Source: Bacillota bacterium
Lineage (GTDB): Bacteria; Bacillota; Clostridia; Lachnospirales; Lachnospiraceae
DNA: 34,485 nucleotides
Direction of reading: 5' to 3'
Assembly: GCA_023402845.1 (NCBI GenBank)
Contig: JAEYFP010000065.1
Coordinates: 1 to 34,485, forward strand
Below, piece by piece: positions 14,998 to 22,976 of this stretch (positions within the stretch are counted from its first letter, which is position 1; the number at the start of each line of letters is the position of its first letter). The notes under the pieces are model-generated. The model was not told the origin of the DNA, did no database searches, and saw only the letters and a program-made list of their open reading frames with translations. The translations under genes and the position numbers were made by a program.

Positions 14998-16470
14998 ATG
15001 AAGGATTCTATATGGAATGCCGGTAAGATTGTTGCGGCCGCTTTGTGCGCCGCTTTTTTAACAACGGCATGTACGGGGAAGAATACACAGGGAAAACTGG
15101 ACCCCGGCGATCCGGTTTCGGTCGAAATATGGCATTATTATAACGGCCCGCAGAAACTGGCATTTGATGATCTTGTAGAGAGTTTCAACGAAACGGTGGG
15201 ACAGGAGCAGGGCATTATCGTGGAAGCGTTCGGACAGGGCAATGTCAATGAACTGTTTCAAAAGGTGCATGATGCCATCGATAAAAAGGTAGGAGCGAGC
15301 GAAGTCCCGGATGTATTTTCCGCCTATACGGACACGCTTTATGATTTGGATCGGCGTGGAATGGTGGCAGATTTAAGCAAGTACTTTACCGAGGAGGAGC
15401 TGGCAGGATATGTGGAGGCTTATGTGGAGGAGGGCTATTTTGATGGGACGGACGGTCTGAAAATTTTCCCCACCGCTAAATCCACTGAAATTATGATGAT
15501 CAACCAGACAGACTGGGATCAGTTCGCCGCCGATACCGGAGCGTCGATGGATGATTTGAATACGATTGAGGGTGTGGTGGCGGTCTCCGAAGCTTATTAT
15601 CATTGGACAGATGAAAAAACACCGGAGTTTCCCGATGACGGCAAAGCGATGTTTGGAAGGGATGCCATGGCAAACTATATGATCCTTGGATATTATCAGC
15701 TGACCGGAGATTCTCTTTTTTCCAAAGAGGACGGCATCGTTTCCTTTAAACCGCAGGAAGCGGCCTTTCGTAAGCTTTGGGACAACTATTACGTGCCTTA
15801 TATCAACGGCTGGTTCGGTGCTTACGGGCGATTCCGCTCGGACGATGCAAAAACCGGCGATCTCATTGCGTTTGTAGGATCCACAGCCGGGGCCTATTAT
15901 TTTCCGGAGCAGGTTACGCTGGAGGATGATACGAGCTATCCGATTGAGGCCGCGGTATTTCCCGCGCCATGCTTTGACGGAGTCAAGCCGAGTGCGATCC
16001 AGCAGGGGGCGGGAATGGCGGTCGTCTCCTCTGATCCGAGAACTGAGCTGGCAGCGGCCACCTTCCTTAAGTGGTTTACCCAAGCAGAGCAAAACATAGA
16101 TTTCGCGATATCCTCCGCATATCTGCCGGTAAAAAAGGCTGCGAACGATATGGTGCCTATTGAAAAATCGGAAGGCTTTCAGGCACTTTCTCCTTCCGTG
16201 CAGGACTCGCTTACGGTATCTGTCGGTGTCGTCAATGATTATGAGCTCTATTATGAAAAAGCATTTTCAGGTTCTTCTAATGTCCGGGAGGTGCTGGAAT
16301 ATTCCCTTTCCGACCGCGCAAAGGCTGACCGCGTGCAGGTGCTTGCACAGGTGAAGAGCGGAATGACCTTGGAAGAGGCAGTATCTCGATATACATCCGA
16401 CCAAAATTTTCAGGATTGGTATCAGGGCTTTGTTGAAGAGGTTCGTGCCGAGATCAGCGCAAATCAATAG
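14998..16470 (+). CDS. Orphan family 1 solute-binding lipoprotein
   Basis: 490 residues with a lipoprotein signal (lipobox LTTAC, Cys25). The mature part has the marks of a family 1 (UgpB/MalE-like) binding protein: VEIWHYYNGPQKLAFDDLVESFN near the N-terminus, EVPDVFSAYTDTLYDLDRRG, a hinge-like AKSTEIMMINQTDW, and QGAGMAVVSSDPRTELAAATFLKWF near the end. The start at 14998 follows AGGAGGAAAGG; an upstream GTG (14944) would ruin the signal. No permease or ATPase is near; the next gene, 13 bp downstream, is a membrane GGDEF-EAL protein. It is therefore more likely the ligand-capturing subunit of a signalling pair than an importer part. The ligand is unknown. Confidence 0.9.
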   Translation: MKDSIWNAGKIVAAALCAAFLTTACTGKNTQGKLDPGDPVSVEIWHYYNGPQKLAFDDLVESFNETVGQEQGIIVEAFGQGNVNELFQKVHDAIDKKVGASEVPDVFSAYTDTLYDLDRRGMVADLSKYFTEEELAGYVEAYVEEGYFDGTDGLKIFPTAKSTEIMMINQTDWDQFAADTGASMDDLNTIEGVVAVSEAYYHWTDEKTPEFPDDGKAMFGRDAMANYMILGYYQLTGDSLFSKEDGIVSFKPQEAAFRKLWDNYYVPYINGWFGAYGRFRSDDAKTGDLIAFVGSTAGAYYFPEQVTLEDDTSYPIEAAVFPAPCFDGVKPSAIQQGAGMAVVSSDPRTELAAATFLKWFTQAEQNIDFAISSAYLPVKKAANDMVPIEKSEGFQALSPSVQDSLTVSVGVVNDYELYYEKAFSGSSNVREVLEYSLSDRAKADRVQVLAQVKSGMTLEEAVSRYTSDQNFQDWYQGFVEEVRAEISANQ

Positions 16471-16483
16471 GAAGAGGATATGG

Positions 16484-19400
16484 ATGAAACAGAGAAAAGC
16501 GAAAGAAAAGGCAAAGAAATCCGGCAATTCTATGATGAGCCGCATCCTGATTCCGGTCATCATCGCTTTGTTTGTACAGGCAGGGCTTTTTTCAGCCAAT
16601 ATTATTTGGGGCGGTACAATTGAAAAATTAAATCACAATGCGTTTGATATTTTAAACGGACAGGTTACAAACCGGCGCAATTATCTGCAAAACGAAATGC
16701 TGGGACGCTGGTCTAATCTAGAGCCGACAGCGGATGAAATCGGTGCAATCTTTGACCGAAAGACAAAATGGAAAGAAACAGATTCTGCCGACAGTATTTA
16801 TCAAAACAGGATTTTGGCACAATGCTCCCAGAGTCTGATCAGTTTATTGCGCCGAAATCTGGTGACGGGTGTTTTTCTTATTCTGACAGACGGTGAGGTA
16901 TATAACGAAGCCGGTTATTTGCAAAAACATGCGCTTTACATCCGGGATATGGATCCGGCGACAAGTTCGGTGAATAATTCCGATTTACTGCTGCTTCATG
17001 CGCCGGCAAGTATTTCCAAGAAATTGAGCATTCCTCTCGATTCAAACTGGCAGTCGTATATGAGCTTTGACCCGGATCAGCCGGATAACTGGAATTATTA
17101 TAGAAAACCATATGAATCGGCAATTGCCCATCCGGAGATCGGAGAGAAGGATTTGGGCTATTGGTGTCCGGTTTTTCGTCCGGAGGGCGACAGTCTTGAT
17201 ATTATTACGTACTCGATACCGATCCGCGATCAGGCAGGTGAGGTTCATGCAATTCTTGGAGTGGAAATTTCCGCCGATTATCTGGGCAAACAGATCCCCT
17301 ATCAGGAACTGAACACGGAAAAGCAGGGGATGTATCTCATCGGCACCGCTGACGGAGAGACGCTGACTTTTGATACACAAATTTCCACAGGACCATTTTA
17401 TAAGCACCTATTTGGCGGGGCATCGCATTTACAATTCAAAAAGCAGGATGAATATGCCAATGCCTTCGCAGTAACCGGAAGGACACTCCGTCACAAGGAG
17501 GAGGTATACGGATGTATTCAGTATTTTAATCTGTATAATAAAAATACACCTTTTGAGTCGGAGCAGTGGGCACTGATCGGAATGCTGGACGGAGAACAGC
17601 TGCTTGGATTTTCTCACGGAATGATGACTTCCGTTTGGGTGACGTGGGGACTTTCTCTGTTTTTGGGACTTGCTGCTGCATGGGCGGCAAGTGTACTGCT
17701 TGCAAGACCGATTACACAATTGCTCGTGCAGCTTCGTGAGAGTGATCCGCGGCACAAGCTTGTGCTGGACAAGCTTAATATTTTGGAAATTGATGAGCTT
17801 TCCGGTGCGATTGAAACACTCAGCGCCCATGTTGCGCATGAAGCGAGCCGCCTCTCTCAGATTATCGATATGGCAGGCATTGAAATCGGCGCCTTTGAGT
17901 CGCTGCCGGATTCCGGAAAAATGTTTTGTACGAACCGTTTTTTTGAAATGCTTGATTTGGAGAACAAGCTGGAGAGTGACGGGACGATCAGAAGAGAGGA
18001 ATTTGAAGCAATACAGGATCTGCTTTCCAATCAGGTGGAAGACCAGTCGGATGACGGCAGTATCAAACTATTGCACATCGTGAGGGAGTCAGGAGAAAAC
18101 CGCTGGCTGAGACTGAAAGTTGTGAACACGGGTGAGCGGATCATGGGTGTTGTGAGTGATATCACGCAGGAGATTCTGAAACGCCGCCAGCTGGAGAGAG
18201 AACGTGATTACGATCCATTGACCGATTTGCTCAACAGACGCGCCTTCAGTACGGAACTTGCCAAACGTTTTCAAAACCAGGAAGAGCTTGGAATTGCTGC
18301 GATGGTGATGCTGGATCTGGATAATTTAAAATTTATCAATGACTCATACGGTCACGATTGCGGAGATGAGTATATTCGCTGTGCGGCAGATGCGCTGCGG
18401 CATTTTTCATCTGAGCGAGCCTTGATTGCCAGAATGTCGGGAGACGAATTTTATGTGCTGTTCTCCGGCTATTCATCACGGGAGGAAGTGCAGGAAATCA
18501 TTCATAAGCTGGAGGAAGGCGTGCGCCATGCAGCATTTTTGCTGCCGGATCACTCACGGATCAACGTTCGTGCATCTGCGGGCGTAGCTTGGTATCCCGA
18601 TCATGCGACTTCTTATGAAAAGCTGCTCAAATATGCCGATTTTGCGATGTATCAGGTTAAAAATACGACAAAGGGTGAATTCGGTGAATTCGATGTGGAA
18701 CGATATAACAGGGACGCTTATTTATTCCATAATCAAGAAGAGATCAACCGCCTGATTGACCAGGAGCAGGTAGCATTCCACTTCCAGCCGATTGTGGATG
18801 CAAGAACCGGGGAGGTATTTGGATATGAGGCGCTGATGCGCCCGACAATACCAACCATCAAATCCCCGGGAGAGGTACTGATGTTAGCCAAAACGCAGTC
18901 CAAGCTTTATGGCATTGAACGCCTTACCTGGCGGCGCGGCCTTGCTGATTTTGAGCAGTTGACCGACTTGAGTCCAACCGTTCGCTTATTTGTCAATTCG
19001 ATTTCAAACCAGTTGCTGAATGAGAAGGACAGCCGGCGGATCAGGGAGCGATTTTTCCATCTGCTGCCGCGTGTGGTCATTGAGATTACGGAGGAAGAAC
19101 GGTCAACCGAGGCAGAGATAAACAATAAATTGAAATGGGCGGCAGACTGGGGCTGTCAGGTTGCGCTGGATGACTTCGGAACCGGATATAATTCCGAAAC
19201 CGCACTGCTGCTGATCAATCCCGATTTTGTGAAGCTGGATATTTCCATCGTACATCATGTGGATTCCGATATCAATCGGCGCAAGCTTCTGCAAAATATG
19301 CTTTCCTATGCCGAAAGCCGCGGTACCGGCGTGATCGCGGAAGGAGTGGAAACCTCGGCAGAGCTTCAGACACTCATCGAAATGGGAGTGGACTATGTGC

Positions 19401-19513
19401 AGGGCTATTATATTGCAAAGCCCCAGGCACGGCCGGAACCGATTCCCGTGCAGATCGCAGAAGAAATCAGGAAGGCGCATGCCGCTGCTTCGGATGAAGG
19501 CAACGGCATGTGA
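16484..19513 (+). CDS. Membrane sensor with PAS, GGDEF and EAL domains (c-di-GMP turnover)
   Basis: 1009 residues. TM1 spans about 20-43; an extracytoplasmic dCache-like sensor about 44-380 (YWCPVFRPEGDSLDIITYSIPI and VHAILGVEISADYL are Cache-like); TM2 about 383-409. A HAMP-like linker, a PAS-like region (about 455-570) and GGDEF (about 572-740) follow; the signature here is SGDEF (652-656) and there is no RxxD inhibitory site. The EAL domain (about 755-990) keeps the key elements: EALMR (782-786), Asn838, Glu867 in EITE, DDFGTG (896-901), Lys917 in VKLD, and EGVE (953-956). Phosphodiesterase activity looks intact, while cyclase activity is uncertain. ATG 16484 has GAAGAGGA upstream and is 13 bp after the binding-protein gene, so the two are coupled. 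The binding protein probably signals through the Cache domain. Confidence 0.93.
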   Translation: MKQRKAKEKAKKSGNSMMSRILIPVIIALFVQAGLFSANIIWGGTIEKLNHNAFDILNGQVTNRRNYLQNEMLGRWSNLEPTADEIGAIFDRKTKWKETDSADSIYQNRILAQCSQSLISLLRRNLVTGVFLILTDGEVYNEAGYLQKHALYIRDMDPATSSVNNSDLLLLHAPASISKKLSIPLDSNWQSYMSFDPDQPDNWNYYRKPYESAIAHPEIGEKDLGYWCPVFRPEGDSLDIITYSIPIRDQAGEVHAILGVEISADYLGKQIPYQELNTEKQGMYLIGTADGETLTFDTQISTGPFYKHLFGGASHLQFKKQDEYANAFAVTGRTLRHKEEVYGCIQYFNLYNKNTPFESEQWALIGMLDGEQLLGFSHGMMTSVWVTWGLSLFLGLAAAWAASVLLARPITQLLVQLRESDPRHKLVLDKLNILEIDELSGAIETLSAHVAHEASRLSQIIDMAGIEIGAFESLPDSGKMFCTNRFFEMLDLENKLESDGTIRREEFEAIQDLLSNQVEDQSDDGSIKLLHIVRESGENRWLRLKVVNTGERIMGVVSDITQEILKRRQLERERDYDPLTDLLNRRAFSTELAKRFQNQEELGIAAMVMLDLDNLKFINDSYGHDCGDEYIRCAADALRHFSSERALIARMSGDEFYVLFSGYSSREEVQEIIHKLEEGVRHAAFLLPDHSRINVRASAGVAWYPDHATSYEKLLKYADFAMYQVKNTTKGEFGEFDVERYNRDAYLFHNQEEINRLIDQEQVAFHFQPIVDARTGEVFGYEALMRPTIPTIKSPGEVLMLAKTQSKLYGIERLTWRRGLADFEQLTDLSPTVRLFVNSISNQLLNEKDSRRIRERFFHLLPRVVIEITEEERSTEAEINNKLKWAADWGCQVALDDFGTGYNSETALLLINPDFVKLDISIVHHVDSDINRRKLLQNMLSYAESRGTGVIAEGVETSAELQTLIEMGVDYVQGYYIAKPQARPEPIPVQIAEEIRKAHAAASDEGNGM

Positions 19514-19523
19514 AGTCGGTGGA

Positions 19524-20255
19524 TTACACCTCATAATAGCGGTTCAGTGCCCATGCGCGGATGCTTACTTCCGTGACGGCACAGCCGCAATAGCTGCATG
19601 TTTTTTGGCCTACACCGGGGACGGGGGCCCCGCAGCTTGGGCATGTGAGGGAAAGTGCATTTCCCTTCACTTTATCGGCGTCCTGTATGTAGAGCAGTTC
19701 GATGTTGAAGCGTGTCTGCTTAAGAGCGGTATCGGAGCCTAAGATGAGTATGCCGTTCTTTTTCTGATAATGAAGGAAGCCGACCGCGGACTGCAATGTA
19801 ATGATGCATGTGCCGGCAGTCTTGCGGTAGTCGGTGATTTCGGTTTGATGAATCGTAATTGTCTGATAGGTTTCTTTCTTATGCTGCTCGCGGTTATCAG
19901 AGATGACAAGCGAGATTTGCGTGCGCAGATCATCTGAGGCATCGGTGACAAGGGCCGCATTTTCCTTTGTGATGGCAAGAAGGGCAGATTTCAGCATATT
20001 TTCTGACTTCTGTTTAAATTCGTGCCAGTTGAATTCTGGAAAATCCTTTGTAATGCGCGCAAGGCAGAGCGAGGTCATACCGTTTACGGATTTTGGCGTC
20101 GTTTCGATTTCATTTTCCTGCTGCTCAAGTCCGATATTCAGCAGGTCAATTCCTGTAATAAGCGTTGCGGCCGCATTTTTGATGCGGCGGATCACATAAC
20201 AGATAATGCTGCCGCCGATGATAATCAAGAGCAGGATGATCAGTACTGCATTCAT
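19524..20255 (-). CDS. Membrane-anchored zinc-ribbon protein, Tim44-like
   Basis: 243 residues: an N-terminal membrane helix (about 3-23), a central alpha/beta region of some 150 residues (DFPEFNWHEFKQKSENML, then TIHQTEITDYRKTAGTCIITL), and a C-terminal zinc ribbon CPSCGAPVPG...CSYCG with all four cysteines. The central part resembles the Tim44-like domain found in Firmicutes zinc-ribbon transport proteins. The function is unknown. The start has GGGGGAGGA upstream, and a minus-strand promoter sits at 20297-20325. It is convergent with the GGDEF-EAL gene, with 10 bp between the two stops. Confidence 0.8.
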   Translation of the reverse strand: MNAVLIILLLIIIGGSIICYVIRRIKNAAATLITGIDLLNIGLEQQENEIETTPKSVNGMTSLCLARITKDFPEFNWHEFKQKSENMLKSALLAITKENAALVTDASDDLRTQISLVISDNREQHKKETYQTITIHQTEITDYRKTAGTCIITLQSAVGFLHYQKKNGILILGSDTALKQTRFNIELLYIQDADKVKGNALSLTCPSCGAPVPGVGQKTCSYCGCAVTEVSIRAWALNRYYEV

Positions 20256-20296
20256 GGAAGGTCCTCCCCCGTGTGTTAAGATAATTGCTGTATTTC

Positions 20297-20325
20297 AGTA
20301 TACACAACTCTTTTCGGACTGTCCA
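20297..20325 (-). promoter_or_regulatory. Promoter of the zinc-ribbon gene
   Basis: On the minus strand TGGACA (20320-20325), 17-bp spacer, TATACT (20297-20302), about 40 bp before the start codon. Five of six bases match at each element. Confidence 0.55.
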
Positions 20326-20365
20326 GCGTGCAGGAGACGCCACGCAAGCCTGGATGAATTTAAAA

Positions 20366-20394
20366 TTGCAAAACGATATGCAGTCTGCTATAAT
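20366..20394 (+). promoter_or_regulatory. Sigma-A promoter of the phosphofructokinase gene
   Basis: TTGCAA (20366-20371), 17-bp spacer, TATAAT (20389-20394) with an extended-10 TG at 20386-20387. The leader is about 80 bases and ends with the AAGGAG ribosome binding site. A strong promoter by consensus, fitting a glycolytic gene. Confidence 0.8.
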
Positions 20395-20478
20395 GAGACC
20401 GGTATGCTGTTTGCGCCTCAATGGCGGAAAGTAACCGGTAATATTCACATTATTAAAGAAGAATAAGGAGATGCTAAG

Positions 20479-21705
20479 ATGAAAGGCAATATTGTTGTTG
20501 GACAGTCAGGCGGCCCTACAGCCGTCATCAATTCTTCCGTTGCAGGCGTTTATGCGGCAGCGAAAAAAATCGGTGTAAAGAAAATTTACGGTATGGTACA
20601 TGGAATCCAGGGATTTTTACAGGATAACCTCTGTGATCTGGATGATTACCTTGATTTGGAAACAGGTGTGGAGCTGTTGAAGAGAACACCTTCCGCATTT
20701 TTAGGCTCCTGTCGTTTTAAAATGCCCAAAATTGAAGGACATGAGGAAGTTTATGAGAAAATCTTTGAAATCATGGAAAAGCATGATATCGAGTGTCTGT
20801 TTTATGCAGGCGGCAATGACTCTATGGATACGGTAAAGATGCTTTCCGATTATGCGGCGGCACATAACAAGCCTCAGAGATTTATGGGTGTGCCTAAGAC
20901 AATCGATAACGATCTTCCGATCACGGATCACTGCCCGGGCTACGGATCCGCAGCGAAGTATATCGCTACTTCAATGAAAGAGATCATCCGTGACAACGAG
21001 TCCTTCGGTGTAGAGAAGCCGACCGTATGTATCGTTGAAATTATGGGACGCAACGCAGGCTGGCTGACGGCTGCGGCAGCTCTGGCCAAGGGAATCGACT
21101 GCTCAGGACCGGATGCGATTTATCTTCCGGAGCGCATATTCGATATGGACAAGTTTATCGCGGATGTAAAGGAACTCGCCGCAAAGAAATCTTCCGTTGT
21201 CATTGCAGTATCGGAGGGTGTTCATATTGCAGACGGCCGTTATGTTTGCGAGCTTGGCGGAGATGTTGCCGTAGATGCGTTTGGACATAAGCAAATGTCG
21301 GGCACCGCAGTAATTCTTGCCAATAAGATTGCAGAAGTAACAGGACTCAAGACACGTGCGATTGAATTTTCCACCTTGCAGAGAGCGGCAACACACCTTG
21401 CATCCCTGACAGATATTAATGAGGCATTCCAGGTAGGTGCCGATGCCGTGAAAGCTGCAGAAGAGGGCAAGACCGGTATGATGATTACCCTTGACAGAAA
21501 CGGTGACGACCCGTACCAGTGCGGTACCTCGGCGTATGACATCCATGCGATTGCAAATGTAGAAAGAAAGGTTCCGGATGAGTGGATCACTGCTGACAGC
21601 AAGGGATTAAACGACGGCTACGAAAAGTATGCGCGTCCGCTTATCATGGGCGAGCTGATGCCATTGTTTGTAGACGGACTTCCGAGACATCTGGTAAGAA
21701 AATAA
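20479..21705 (+). CDS. pfp: PPi-dependent 6-phosphofructokinase
   Basis: 408 residues, cytoplasmic; phosphorylates fructose 6-phosphate to fructose 1,6-bisphosphate. The N-terminal GQSGGPTAVIN nucleotide/PPi loop, GGNDSMDT (111-118) and PKTIDNDLP (139-147) are visible. Lys140 in PKTIDND, and Asp114 in GGNDS where ATP-type enzymes have Gly (GGDGS), are the known marks of pyrophosphate use (EC 2.7.1.90), reversible and energy saving. GGN in place of GGD is a subgroup feature whose effect on metal binding I cannot judge. The substrate-binding MGRNAGW and PER motifs are present. It has its own strong promoter, and a LacI-type regulator gene follows 55 bp downstream, probably on the same transcript. 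Confidence 0.9.
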   Translation: MKGNIVVGQSGGPTAVINSSVAGVYAAAKKIGVKKIYGMVHGIQGFLQDNLCDLDDYLDLETGVELLKRTPSAFLGSCRFKMPKIEGHEEVYEKIFEIMEKHDIECLFYAGGNDSMDTVKMLSDYAAAHNKPQRFMGVPKTIDNDLPITDHCPGYGSAAKYIATSMKEIIRDNESFGVEKPTVCIVEIMGRNAGWLTAAAALAKGIDCSGPDAIYLPERIFDMDKFIADVKELAAKKSSVVIAVSEGVHIADGRYVCELGGDVAVDAFGHKQMSGTAVILANKIAEVTGLKTRAIEFSTLQRAATHLASLTDINEAFQVGADAVKAAEEGKTGMMITLDRNGDDPYQCGTSAYDIHAIANVERKVPDEWITADSKGLNDGYEKYARPLIMGELMPLFVDGLPRHLVRK

Positions 21706-21760
21706 TATCGTCTCGGGCGGATAGATATACTCTCGCAGAGGAAATTGAGGGAGGAGCGGC

Positions 21761-22750
21761 ATGGTATCCATTAAGGATGTGGCGGTGCATGCGGGTGTTG
21801 CGATTTCAACTGTTTCCAAGGTTTTGAATAATTACTCCTATGTGAGCGAGGAAACAAAGAAAAAGGTACGTACTGCCATCCACGAATTGAATTATGTGCC
21901 GAATACGATCGCAGCGGCGCTGTCCTCCAAGCAGGCGGGCCGGGCTGCGGTTTTGATCAATTTGAATACACAGACACAGGCGATCGACGAAATTACGATG
22001 CAGTATTTATCCGGTGCGCTGAATCGTGCGCTTGAGCTGAATATCGAAATTATTACGATCTTTCTGTCTATGATTTCCCATATGACGCCTGAGGAAATTA
22101 CACGGTATTTGCAGTCTCAGGGAATCTCTGGCCTGATTATCTGCGGCATGTCCAAGGATGACGACTATTTATGCCAATTAATCGAATCACAGGTATTTAA
22201 GTGCGTTGTCGTGGACGCGCCGGTCACAAATGAGAATACCTCTTATGTCTGGATCGATAACAGACAGGCGCAATATGAAGTTGCAAAAAAAACAATTGTT
22301 GAAAACAACTGCCGCCGGGTACTATATATTGCCGGAAAGCGGAACGGCTATGTCACCGACGAACGGTTGGCGGGGATGAAAACGCTGACGGCCGACTTGG
22401 GGCTGACGATGCTCGTGCGGGACGGGAATTTTTCGGAGCTGAAGGCCCGTGAGATTGCTTTTCGCTATGCGAAAAATAAGGATGTGATTGTGTGCGCCTC
22501 CGACCTGATGGCGATCGGTGCAATGAACGCGCTGACCGAGATGGATATTTTCCGTCCGGTGTGCGGATTTGACGGGATCACATTGATGGGTTATGTCGGC
22601 AAGCAGATGAACACGGTACGGCAGGACTTCTATCAAATTGCCGCGCGTGCCGTCTCGGAGTTGAAACGTCTTTTTGAGGGTGAGCAGGGGAGGGGAGCCA
22701 TACTTCCTCATGAAATTGTGAAGCTATATTATCAAGACATTATTTGTTGA
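21761..22750 (+). CDS. LacI-family transcriptional regulator
   Basis: 329 residues. The N-terminal HTH (SIKDVAVHAGVAISTVSKVLN) and hinge helix (NYVPNTIAAALSSKQAG) are typical LacI elements; the C-terminal domain is periplasmic-binding-protein-like (CASDLMAIGAMNAL, CGFDGITLMGYV). GGGAGGAG lies four bases before the ATG. It ends in a good terminator (22823-22856). The location between pfp and glgP, and the palindromic operator in the glgP promoter, make glgP its most likely target. The effector is probably a sugar or sugar phosphate. Confidence 0.9.
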   Translation: MVSIKDVAVHAGVAISTVSKVLNNYSYVSEETKKKVRTAIHELNYVPNTIAAALSSKQAGRAAVLINLNTQTQAIDEITMQYLSGALNRALELNIEIITIFLSMISHMTPEEITRYLQSQGISGLIICGMSKDDDYLCQLIESQVFKCVVVDAPVTNENTSYVWIDNRQAQYEVAKKTIVENNCRRVLYIAGKRNGYVTDERLAGMKTLTADLGLTMLVRDGNFSELKAREIAFRYAKNKDVIVCASDLMAIGAMNALTEMDIFRPVCGFDGITLMGYVGKQMNTVRQDFYQIAARAVSELKRLFEGEQGRGAILPHEIVKLYYQDIIC

Positions 22751-22822
22751 GATGTGCGGGAATCAGAACAACAGGATGGGGGTCGGGAGAAGCCCCTTCC
22801 TTGTCTAAAATGTATAAAATAT

Positions 22823-22856
22823 GCTGTTCTTACATAAGATAAGAACAGCTATTTTT
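22823..22856 (+). terminator. Rho-independent terminator after the LacI-type gene
   Basis: GCTGTTCTTA (22823-22832) pairs perfectly with TAAGAACAGC (22840-22849) around a 7-base loop, followed by TATTTTT. It lies about 70 bp after the stop codon and separates the pfp/regulator unit from glgP. Confidence 0.75.
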
Positions 22857-22895
22857 ATGCAATCCTCACAAAAATGAGGAAAATGAAAAAAGAGG

Positions 22896-22924
22896 TTGCG
22901 GAAAACGTTTTCCTAAATTATGAT
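22896..22924 (+). promoter_or_regulatory. glgP promoter with LacI-type operator in the spacer
   Basis: TTGCGG (22896-22901), 17 bp, TATGAT (22919-22924). The spacer holds GGAAAACGTTTTCC (22900-22913), a perfect 14-bp palindrome with the central CG typical of LacI-family operators. A bound repressor would block RNA polymerase directly. A second, shorter palindrome CAACGTTG follows at 22933-22940. Confidence 0.7.
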
Positions 22925-22976
22925 AAAGCTATCAACGTTGTTTATGTAAAAACGAGACTGGAACGGAGGAGGAAGC

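Noticed and set aside
22864..22879. CCTCA/TGAGG inverted repeat before the glgP promoter
   Set aside because: Only 5-bp arms in a low-complexity area; could be chance.
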